Shown in pieces: positions 57,851 through 64,000 of a stretch of 64,000 bases of DNA; position 1 is the stretch's first letter; each line of letters begins with the position of its first letter. The position numbers and the translations under genes are program-made. The DNA comes from RYN-230 sp963782185. Its GTDB lineage: Bacteria; Actinomycetota; Actinomycetes; Streptosporangiales; Streptosporangiaceae. The stretch lies in assembly GCA_963782185.1 (NCBI GenBank), contig CAWAJB010000013.1, forward strand, positions 391,413-455,412, read 5' to 3'. The notes below the pieces were generated by a model. The model made no database searches. It was given only the letters and a program-made list of their open reading frames with translations, and was not told the origin of the DNA.

Positions 57851-60288
57851 CAGCCTGCCTGCTCCTTTGATTCAGCCGGTCCGCCGCGCCCAGCAGGCAC
57901 GGGGGTCTGCGGCGGCCCAGCGCTCTGATGGGCGGCACGGTTCGGCCGCAGCCACTCGCGGCGGTAGGTGGCCGGGACGCCGAAGTTGCGGAGCCGGACG
58001 CTGTTGGCCACCACGAAGGCTGAGGACAGGGCCATCGCGGCCCCGGCGATCAGCGGATTGAGGAACCCGGCGGCCGCCAGCGGGATCGCTGCGAGGTTGT
58101 AGCCGAACGCCCAGGCCAGGTTGCCCCGGATCACCGCCAGGGTGCCGCGGGCCAGGCCGATCGCGTCCGGCACGGCGCCGAGATCGTCACGCAGCACGAT
58201 CAGGTCCGCGGCGCTGATCGCCACATCGGTGCCCGACCCCAGGGCGATGCCCAGGTCGGCGGCGGCCAGGGCGGGCCCGTCGTTGACCCCGTCCCCCACC
58301 ATGGCCACCCGCCGGCCCCGGGCCTGCAGGTCCCGGATCACGGCCACCTTGTGATCGGGCAGCGCCCCGGCGATCACCTCATCCGTCCCCGCCTGGGCGG
58401 CCACCGCCTCAGCGGTGGCCTGGCTATCACCGGTCAGCAGCACGGTACGCAGGCCCAGCCTCCGCAGCTCAGCGACGGCGGCAGCGGCAGATGGCTTGAC
58501 CGTGTCGGCGACCGCGACCGCCCCGCGGACCTGCCCGTCCCACCCGGCCAGCACGGTCGTGCAGCCAGCCTGCTCGTACTCGTGGATCCGGCGAGCCAGG
58601 TCCGCGGGGATGGTCATGCCCAGATGAGCGAACAGGTCCTCACGGCCGATGATCACCTCGTGGTCATCCACGGACCCGCGGGCCCCCAGGCCGGTCATGG
58701 CCAGGAACCTTTCTGCCTGGCGCAGCGCTCCCAGCTCCGCCCGCGCCGCGGCGCTGACCGCCCCGGCGACCGGATGCTCCGACGCCTGCTCCACCGCCCC
58801 GGCATACCGGAGCAGGGCATCCCGGCTCTCCCCGGCGGCCACCACCACGCCGGTCACCGCCATCACCCCGGTGGTGACCGTCCCGGTCTTGTCCAGCACC
58901 ACGGTGTCCACCGCGCGGGAGGACTCCAGCGCCTGGTAGCGCGTGATGAAGATGCCCAGCTGCGCACCCCGCCCGCACGCCACCATCAGCGCGGCCGGGG
59001 TGGCCAGCCCCAGCGCGCACGGGCACGCGATGATCAGCACCGCCAGCGCCGCGCTGAACGCCCGCTCCGCCGGGCTGCCCGCCAGCAGCCAGCCCGCCAG
59101 CGTCAGCGCCGACGCCACCAGGACCGCGGGAACGAAGATGCCGCAGATCCGGTCGGCGAGCCGCTGGATAGCGGCCTTCTGCGACTGGGCCTGCGCGACC
59201 AGGTCCACCAGGTGGGCAAGCTGGGTGTCGCGGCCCACCTTGACCGCGCGCACCACCAGCCGCCCGGCCACCACCACCGTCCCCGCCGCGACCATGTCGC
59301 CCTCGGTGACGCCGGCCGGGATGGATTCCCCGGTCATCATGCTGGCGTCCACCGCGGACTGCCCGAACTCCACCTCCCCGTCGGCGGCGATCCGTTCCCC
59401 GGGGCGCACGACGAACCGCTGCCCCTCCCGCAGCTGCGCGACCAGAACCCGGCGCTCTGACCCGTCAGCGTCCAGGACGCACGCGTCCCGGGCACCCGCC
59501 GACGCCAGCTCCCGCATCGCATCCCCGGCGTCGCGCCGCGCCCTGGCCTCATAGAGCCGGCCCGCCAGCAGGAACGTCGTCACCGACGCGGCGACCTCCA
59601 GGTAGACCCCGCCACCCGACGCGTGCAGCAGCAGGTAGGTGAAGCTCAGCCCGCCCTGGCCGCGGTCCAGGACGAACATCGCATACACCGACCAGCCGCA
59701 CGCCGCGGTGATACCCAGCGACACCAGCGTGTCCATCGACAACGACCCATGCCGGGCGTTGCGCAGCGCGGCGGCGTGGAACGGCCACGCCGACCACACC
59801 ACCACCGGCGCCGCCACCGCGATCAGCACCCACTGCCAGCCCGGGAACGGGAACCGCGACCACGGGAACAGCGACAGCAGCACCGACAGATCAGTCAGCG
59901 GGACGAACAACACCAGCGCCACGACCAGCCGCCGGCGCAAGTCAGCAACCACGTCCGCGTCACCACCACGCTCCGCTGGCTCCTGCGGGCGGGCGGCAGA
60001 TGCCCCGCCTGCGCCACGATCGAGAATCTCAGCGCGGTAACCGGCCTGCTCGACCGCGTCGATGAGCTGCTGTACCGCCACTTCCGCAGGGGCCGTGACA
60101 ATGGCGGCCCCGGTCGCGAAATTAACGGTTGCCGCGACACCGTCAATAGTGTTGAGTTTCTTCTCGACCCGGGCCGCGCACGCTGCGCAGGTCATCCCCT
60201 GGACCGACAACTTCATCTCCTGGGGCGCGGATGACGCCTCACCAGTGACTGCCGTCGATGACACCGAAGTAATCCTGTCCTCCAGCAA
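57850..60288 (-). CDS. copA: Copper-translocating P1B-type ATPase
   Basis: 812 residues. An N-terminal HMA domain (GMTCAACAARVEKKLN), the actuator loop (SMMTGESIPAG), the membrane copper site IIACPCALGLATPAAL, DKTGTVTTGVMAV with the phosphorylated Asp, QASEHPVAGAVSAA (HP motif), and the hinge VAMVGDGVNDGPALAAADLG. All elements of an active Cu(I) exporter are present. The start could be the first ATG or an internal methionine before KLSVQGMTC. Its stop overlaps the next ATG (TGATG). Three degenerate CsoR-type sites lie upstream. Confidence 0.96.
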   Translation of the reverse strand: MLEDRITSVSSTAVTGEASSAPQEMKLSVQGMTCAACAARVEKKLNTIDGVAATVNFATGAAIVTAPAEVAVQQLIDAVEQAGYRAEILDRGAGGASAARPQEPAERGGDADVVADLRRRLVVALVLFVPLTDLSVLLSLFPWSRFPFPGWQWVLIAVAAPVVVWSAWPFHAAALRNARHGSLSMDTLVSLGITAACGWSVYAMFVLDRGQGGLSFTYLLLHASGGGVYLEVAASVTTFLLAGRLYEARARRDAGDAMRELASAGARDACVLDADGSERRVLVAQLREGQRFVVRPGERIAADGEVEFGQSAVDASMMTGESIPAGVTEGDMVAAGTVVVAGRLVVRAVKVGRDTQLAHLVDLVAQAQSQKAAIQRLADRICGIFVPAVLVASALTLAGWLLAGSPAERAFSAALAVLIIACPCALGLATPAALMVACGRGAQLGIFITRYQALESSRAVDTVVLDKTGTVTTGVMAVTGVVVAAGESRDALLRYAGAVEQASEHPVAGAVSAAARAELGALRQAERFLAMTGLGARGSVDDHEVIIGREDLFAHLGMTIPADLARRIHEYEQAGCTTVLAGWDGQVRGAVAVADTVKPSAAAAVAELRRLGLRTVLLTGDSQATAEAVAAQAGTDEVIAGALPDHKVAVIRDLQARGRRVAMVGDGVNDGPALAAADLGIALGSGTDVAISAADLIVLRDDLGAVPDAIGLARGTLAVIRGNLAWAFGYNLAAIPLAAAGFLNPLIAGAAMALSSAFVVANSVRLRNFGVPATYRREWLRPNRAAHQSAGPPQTPVPAGRGGPAESKEQAG

Positions 60289-60463
60289 GAATCTGGCTCA
60301 TCATTCCGCAGGGCTCACCGGGGAACTGCAATGTCCGCACGGCGCCTGGCCTGCTGCTGGCCCCAGGAGAGGGCGATCACCTGCAGCCGTCCCCGGAATC
60401 TACACCCACCAAAGCGGACCGCAACACTAAGGGGCCAACTTGTAATCTCTTTGCTTCCGGTAA

Positions 60464-60526
60464 GTACCCCACCAGGGTTCCGCAGATACCACCCAGGGGT
60501 TTCCCCGATACCCCCATAGGGTTTAT
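60464..60526 (-). promoter_or_regulatory. Cluster of three degenerate CsoR/CstR-type sites upstream of copA
   Basis: GTACCCCACCAGGGTT (about 60464-60479), ATACCACCCAGGGGTT (60486-60501) and ATACCCCCATAGGGTT (60508-60523) are spaced 22 bases apart, two helical turns. Their right arms read GGGTT instead of GGGTAT. The array lies 175 bases from the copA start and 180 from DUF5134, and could control both. Confidence 0.55.
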
Positions 60527-60705
60527 GAATCCCTTTCCCGAAGGCCGGGACATCCCGATATACGTCTTGTGCGGGCAGCCGGCCGCCAATTACCATCGTG
60601 CCATCATGCGCCAGCAAGAAACCCCGGCTCAGGGCAGCGGCTTCTCCGGGTCTTTCCCCGGGGCCGCCAGCGCGGCCTGCGCTGCGCCGTCAGGGGGCGG
60701 GTGAG

Positions 60706-61437
60706 GTGGCGGGATCCTCCTGGCTGGCAAGCGGTTTCGCAGGCGTCATGATCCTTGCCGCGGGCTACTCCGCAAGCCGGCTGGCCGTTTCCCGCCGGCG
60801 CGGGCTGGCTACCGAGGCGGACGCCGACGGGCTGCATACGGTCATGGGCGCCGCTATGGCAGGAATGCTCGTGCCCTCGCTCAACCTGCTGCCCGCCATG
60901 ACATGGATGGTGGTGTTCGGGACCGGGGCAGCGTGGTTCGGCGCGTGCGCCGCCCGGTCCCGGAGTCAGACCAGGTTCAGCTGGCAGTGCCGGTACCCGG
61001 TCCCGCACCTCATCGAATGCATCGCCATGCTGTACATGCTCCTGGCCGTCCGCGGCGCGCAGCACGGGACAGGAATGACGATGCCCGGCATGGACACCTC
61101 CCCCGGCACGCCAGTGGCCTACCCGGTCCTCGCGGTGGTCCTGGCCCTGTTCATGCTCGGCTACATCACGTGGGCCACCGACCAGCTCGCCTCCCTGGCC
61201 CAGGCCAGGACCATCACACCGGGCCACCGTGGAGCCACGCAGCACCGGGCGCTGGCCGCCGTCCCATCGGGCGGCCGCGCCGCCAGTGTGGCCAGCGCTA
61301 CCGGCGCACCAGGCACTGCGGAGATGCCGCGGCAGGACCCCGCCGCCAGTCAGACACTCCTCGCGCCCAAACTCGCCGCGTTCGGCAAGATCGCGATGGC
61401 CATCACCATGGGCTACATGCTGATCATCATGCTCTGA
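60706..61437 (+). CDS. DUF5134-type membrane protein
   Basis: 243 residues if the GTG at 60706 is used; the same frame is open back to a GTG at 60598 but that extension is Pro/Arg-rich and unlikely. Helices include FAGVMILAAGYSASRLAV, MGAAMAGMLVPSLNLLPAM, MVVFGTGAAWFGACAA and YPVLAVVLALFMLGYITWA, with ECIAMLYMLLAVRG and a Met-rich loop (MTMPGMDTS). The pattern fits DUF5134, an actinobacterial membrane family often next to copper genes. It is divergent from copA. Confidence 0.75.
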   Translation: MAGSSWLASGFAGVMILAAGYSASRLAVSRRRGLATEADADGLHTVMGAAMAGMLVPSLNLLPAMTWMVVFGTGAAWFGACAARSRSQTRFSWQCRYPVPHLIECIAMLYMLLAVRGAQHGTGMTMPGMDTSPGTPVAYPVLAVVLALFMLGYITWATDQLASLAQARTITPGHRGATQHRALAAVPSGGRAASVASATGAPGTAEMPRQDPAASQTLLAPKLAAFGKIAMAITMGYMLIIML

Positions 61438-61447
61438 CCTGATCAGC

Positions 61448-61830
61448 TCACAGCTGGGTCAGCGCCTTGATTCGAGCCTGGTGATCGTGGGCGATGAGCA
61501 GGCGTTCGCCGGCTGGCCACTGGTCATCTGAACGCCTGCCACAGCCGGTCCACCCAGCCAGAAGCGGCGCCGGTGCATCAGGAGGACCACAGCCAGACCG
61601 GCTTGGGTCCCGGTCACGGGACAGGTGATCCACCTGCAGGCTGATCAGGGTTCCCTCGATGACCGGCAAGCCCGCCGTCGTGATCCAGCCAGGCGGAGCG
61701 GTCGGTGAGCCGCGGGTGCAGCCGGCCCCAGGCCTGCGCTGCCGCGGTCCCATACCGGGTGGTCTGGGTCGTGGTGGCAACCGGCGGCTGCGGCCAGGTG
61801 GCAGGTCAGCCAGGGCGACTCCCTGCCGTG
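61448..61830 (-). mobile_element. DDE-type transposase C-terminal relic
   Basis: The minus strand carries TTRYGTAAAQAWGRLHPRLT, DRSAWLDHDGGLPVIEGTLI, SLQVDHLSRDRDPKPVWLWS and, after a stop and shift, GWVDRLWQAFR, characteristic of a large actinobacterial transposase family (W-x-x-x-DGPLPVIEGT-x-V-LQVDHLPG). Frameshifts and stops show it is dead. Confidence 0.55.
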
Positions 61831-61863
61831 CCTGCGGCGCCGACCCCGCGTGCCGGGCTGGCG

Positions 61864-62105
61864 CTCGGGCACCGGGAAGTGCAGCACGCGGCCGAGACCG
61901 GCTGCGCGGGTGTGTTCGCCGGCTTTCAGGTACTGACCGCGACCCAGCTGTTCCGGCATGCCGCCAGCTGGGATACCTGCCCGTTGGAGAGCTCATCCGC
62001 TCCGACACGCCCGGCACGTTCGCGCTGGCGTTGCGCAAGCCGCTCGGTGAGGTGGCCGGGATCTCGCCGTGGAACGGGGCGCACGCGCTGGCCTGGTCGG
62101 CTAGC
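61864..62105 (+). pseudogene. Aldehyde dehydrogenase fragment
   Basis: EVQHAAETGCAGVFAGFQVL and LFRHAASW in one frame continue after a shift as LGYLPVGELIRSDTPGTFAL, ALRKPLGEVAGISPWNGAHA, LAWSA. The RKPLG-V-VAGISPWNxxx-L segment is the start of the ALDH NAD-binding domain. About 80 of some 480 residues remain; both ends are cut. Confidence 0.65.
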
Positions 62106-62367
62106 CTTCGCCGCTCTGGCTGCCTACCTGCTGGTGCAGTCCACCGTGGTGCCGGCCACCGGCTATCACCGCGGCGCTCCCTGCCCGGCATCATCTGGAC
62201 CGCGGTTACCGCGGCGGCGATGTTCCTCCTCGCCGCCCGCCGCCGCGGTACTGCTCGGCCTGACGCTGAACGCTGCGCTGGGCTGGGCTGGGCGGACCCG
62301 CCGCCGGATACGTACTGGTGTACTACGCGGCCCGCGAGGTCAGGGAAATCTTCTCGCCGGGAAGTGA
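62104..62367 (+). pseudogene. Cation transporter (CDF-like) fragment
   Basis: Across shifted frames one reads FAALAAYLLVQSTVVPATGY, SLPGIIWTAVTAAAMFLLAA, LLGLTLNAALGWAG and AGYVLVYYAAREVREIFSPG before a stop at 62367. This order (helix, then S-x-PGI-x-x-TA, then LLNA-x-LGWWWADP, then REV/REG) fits actinobacterial cation-efflux family proteins. It joins the ALDH scrap with no spacer. Confidence 0.55.
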
Positions 62368-62426
62368 GACCTGGGCCGGCGCTGACCGATGCCCGGACTG
62401 GCGGCGCGCTGCCCCGGGCCATGTGG

Positions 62427-63108
62427 TTAGGGCATGCCGTAGCGGAGCCCGGGGCTGGTGGCGGCGATCTCGATCAGGCGGTTTGTACTTGGCGGTCCGC
62501 TCACCCCGGGCCGGGGCGCCGGACTTGAGGTGACCGGAGCCGGTCCCGACGGCCAGGTCGGCGATAAACGAATCCTCCGTCTCCCCGGACCGGTGCGACA
62601 CGAACTGCCGGTACCCCGCGCGGCGGCAGACCGCCATCGCTTCCAGGGTCTCCGAGCCCGGTGGACAGCTTGCGCCCGGTGAGTTCCTGGCGCAGGGCCG
62701 CGTACACCTCGGCGCCGGCCCGGACCGCCTCGGCCATGGACGGGGCGCCCAGCGGCGCGACCATGAACTCCTGGAAGTCGAGCTCGTTGGGTGCGTGGAC
62801 CCCGCCGTTGAGCACGTTGAAGTGCGGCACCGGCAAGGACGGTGTAACTCCGTCGGGGGTCAGCGACCGCCACAGCGGGACGCCGGCCGAGGCGGCCAGC
62901 GCGCGCGCGAGGGCCATGGAGACGCCGACCAGCGCGTTCGCGCCGAGCCTGCTCTTGTTCGCGGTCCCGTCGAGATCGATCATGGCCTGGTCCGCCTCGG
63001 CCAGCCCGGCCCACGTCCGGCCCTGCAGCAGGCCAGCCAGCTCGGTGTCGACCGCAGCGACCGCGCCGAGCACACCTTTGCCCCCGTAGCGGGCCGGGTC
63101 ACCGTCGG
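62427..63108 (-). pseudogene. eno: Enolase gene with multiple deletions
   Basis: Homology starts inside the gene at DGDPARYGGKGVLGAVAAVD (63108), so the first ~45 residues are missing. It runs through ANKSRLGANALVGVSMALAR and PVPHFNVLNGGVHAPNELDF to GRKLSTGLGD. Then it jumps, in another frame, to AVCRRAGYRQFVSHRSGETE, DSFIADLAVGTGSGHLKSGA and PARGERTAKY, and after a last shift to RLIEIAATSPGLRYGMP and the stop. Roughly 150 residues of the catalytic barrel are gone. It cannot be the cell's functional enolase. Confidence 0.85.
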
Positions 63109-63114
63109 CGTTCC

Positions 63115-63538
63115 ATGGCCTCCCTCGACCCGGTCGACGTGGAGATCGAGATCATTGTCGAGATCCCGCAGGGTTCGCGGAACAAGTACGAGATGGATCA
63201 CGACAGCGGGCTGTCTCATCACGGCGCGGCCGGGCGGCGTGTTCTGGATGCACGACGAGCGTGGGCCGGATGCGAAGATCCTGACTGTCGTGGCCCACGA
63301 TCCGCGCTACTGCGACGTCCAGGACCTCACGGATGTCCCAGACCACCAGCTCGCCGAGATCAGCCACTTCTTCGAGGTGTACAAGGAGCTTGAGCCCGGT
63401 AAGGGCACCGACGTGCGGGGCAGGCCGGGCCGGGCCGCCGCCGAGCAGGAGATCAGCGCGGCCATCGCCCGGTGCCGAGGCGACAGCGGCGCCGGGCGCC
63501 GGATCCGGTGGCCGGGCAACGGGAAGGCCACCCGGTAG
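63115..63538 (+). pseudogene. ppa: Inorganic pyrophosphatase gene with internal deletion
   Basis: The start is normal: MASLDPVDVEIEIIVEIPQG then SRNKYEMDHDSG. The frame then changes and homology resumes at GVFWMHDERGPDAKILTVVA, HDPRYCDVQDLTDVPDHQLA, EISHFFEVYKELEPGKGTDV, ending at 63538. The missing ~55 residues include the catalytic YGFIP/DGDPLD region. The C-terminal extension after KGTDV is lower in family likeness. Confidence 0.85.
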
Positions 63539-63619
63539 GCTGAGAGTGCGGCGGAGGGACCCGCCATTAACCGCGGTATGGCCGCCAATGGTTCCTGCCT
63601 AGCCACGGTAGGAGACCGC

Positions 63620-63742
63620 ATGCCCGCTTCCGCAGACGCTGATCCGCTGCTGCAGGCCCTGGATCAACTGTCCGCTCTGGCCGGGGATGAGTACCGGATC
63701 AGGCTGGACGAAGGCCGGGCCAGGCTGGCCGCCCTGCGGTGA
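63620..63742 (+). CDS. Short frame of 40 codons, unassigned
   Basis: ATG after GGAG reads MPASADADPLLQALDQLSAL then AGDEYRIRLDEGRARLAALR and stops. A helical, charged peptide; probably the N-terminal stump of a lost gene. No family recognised. Confidence 0.25.
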   Translation: MPASADADPLLQALDQLSALAGDEYRIRLDEGRARLAALR

Positions 63743-63805
63743 CCCTTCATGCGTCGCTGGCGTGCGGGCTAGCGACCGGCAGCCTGGCCCAGTAGCCTGG
63801 CGGCA

Positions 63806-63878
63806 GTCAGATGATGCCCTGATGTGAGACACCGACCTCACAGACCGCCGTGCCCGCGGCTGATGGCTTCTACATCAG
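63806..63878 (+). ncRNA. Probable fluoride riboswitch (crcB motif) aptamer
   Basis: The layout follows the crcB RNA: P1 strand GTCAG (63806-63810), ATG, loop ATGCC (63814-63818), P1' CTGAT (63819-63823); an optional hairpin GTGAG/CTCAC (63824-63841); a second GC stem CCGC/GCGG (63845-63859); then GGCTGATGGCTTCTAC (63858-63873), closely matching the conserved 3' strand (GCUGAUGrC-x-CCUAC). The GGC of this strand can pair with GCC of the P1 loop as the pseudoknot. Gene context agrees: the next gene is DUF190, a family associated with the CrcB fluoride channel. Confidence 0.65.
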
Positions 63879-63897
63879 GTTGCTGATGTAGAAGGAG
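63867..63897 (+). promoter_or_regulatory. Ribosome-site-masking hairpin (riboswitch expression platform)
   Basis: CTTCTACATCAG (63867-63878), loop GTTG, and CTGATGTAGAAG (63883-63894) form a perfect 12-bp stem. The right arm overlaps the ribosome site AAGGAG (63892-63897); the left arm overlaps the 3' pseudoknot strand of the aptamer. Ligand-stabilised pseudoknot formation would compete with the stem and free the ribosome site. Confidence 0.6.
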
Positions 63898-64000
63898 CTG
63901 CCGGAGTTGGAGTGCCTGAAGCTGACCAGCTACTTCGGGGAACGGCACCGCACCGGGCGCGATCTCACCGGGAACGCCTTGCTCGATCTCTACGCGAGCG
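63898..64000 (+). CDS. DUF190 protein, N-terminal part (runs off window)
   Basis: The open frame after a TAG reads LPELECLKLTSYFGERHRTG then RDLTGNALLDLYAS to the right edge. LKLTSYFGERHRTG matches the start of DUF190, a small ferredoxin-like-fold family found next to or fused with CrcB. No ATG is in frame: TTG at 63907 has the best spacing from AAGGAG (63892-63897); CTG at 63898 is too close. A role in fluoride tolerance is inferred from family and riboswitch. Confidence 0.6.
   Translation, partial: MPELECLKLTSYFGERHRTGRDLTGNALLDLYAS

Noticed and set aside
58351..59460. 369-codon + frame inside copA
   Set aside because: Antisense shadow of a strongly supported P-type ATPase.
61448..62422. 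324-codon - frame as a full gene
   Set aside because: Its translation is Arg/Pro-rich and unlike any family; other frames of the same DNA show transposase, ALDH and transporter fragments.
1..64000. tRNA or rRNA genes
   Set aside because: I scanned for conserved arms and anticodon contexts by eye and saw none I could support.

Overview
The window is very GC-rich with codon use and gene families typical of an actinomycete (FtsX/MacB-type exporter, mycothiol-type PIG-L hydrolase, many ArsR/CsoR regulators, F420/FMN LLM oxidoreductase). A filamentous actinobacterium or an uncultivated relative (Streptosporangiales/Streptomycetales-like) is an inference; no rRNA or tRNA is present to confirm it. 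Two kinds of DNA lie side by side: tidy operons, and an accessory region full of genes broken by internal deletions and frameshifts plus insertion-sequence scraps.

Layout. 1-8 kb: a leftward catabolic operon (SIS isomerase/deaminase, sugar ABC ATPase, DeoR repressor, GH4 glycosidase, molybdopterin hydroxylase large subunit, DHDPS-type lyase, LLM oxidoreductase), probably for an amino sugar or glycoside. 8-11 kb: a deleted Gfo/Idh/MocA gene, a transposase relic and an AIM24 fragment. 11.4-12 kb: an antitoxin/PIN toxin pair. 12.4-16.9 kb: a lipoprotein, an FtsX-type ABC exporter and a histidine kinase whose response regulator is reduced to its DNA-binding tail. 17-20 kb: PAP2 protein with a tandem duplication of its 3' end, lgt and methyltransferase scraps, and an ArsR-SRPBCC-SRPBCC operon. 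20-24.4 kb: DUF305 lipoprotein, a dead rhodanese-TauE module, MFS exporter and LysR. 24.4-30.5 kb: arsenic cluster (two intact ArsR genes, PstS, CoA-disulfide-reductase-like flavoprotein, frameshifted aquaglyceroporin, frameshifted ArsR-ArsC fusion, ArsI). 30.6-33.4 kb: a two-component system with a His/Met-rich sensor, and a His-rich secreted protein.

33.6-51.3 kb is the most coherent block: persulfide dioxygenase-rhodanese fusions (two), a sulfide:quinone oxidoreductase tail, an Fe-S/NrfD fusion, a large molybdopterin oxidoreductase with its TorD-like chaperone, thioredoxin plus a cysteine-desulfurase-like enzyme, rhodanese, TauE/SafE, DUF302, a 38-residue six-cysteine miniprotein, and a CsoR/CstR-type repressor. 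The chemistry suggested is sulfide to persulfide to sulfite to sulfate. At least fourteen copies, some degenerate, of one short palindrome (ATACCC-N4-GGGTAT type) sit in front of these genes and of the copper genes, which suggests one CsoR-family regulon covering reactive sulfur and copper.

51.4-61.4 kb: copper genes (CopZ, a doubly deleted CopA, an intact CopA, a membrane-SCO1 fusion, a lipoprotein, DUF5134), interrupted by IS256, integrase-type and IS21 remnants. 61.4-63.6 kb: a graveyard of transposase, aldehyde dehydrogenase, cation-transporter, enolase and pyrophosphatase fragments. The right edge holds a probable fluoride riboswitch in front of a DUF190 gene.
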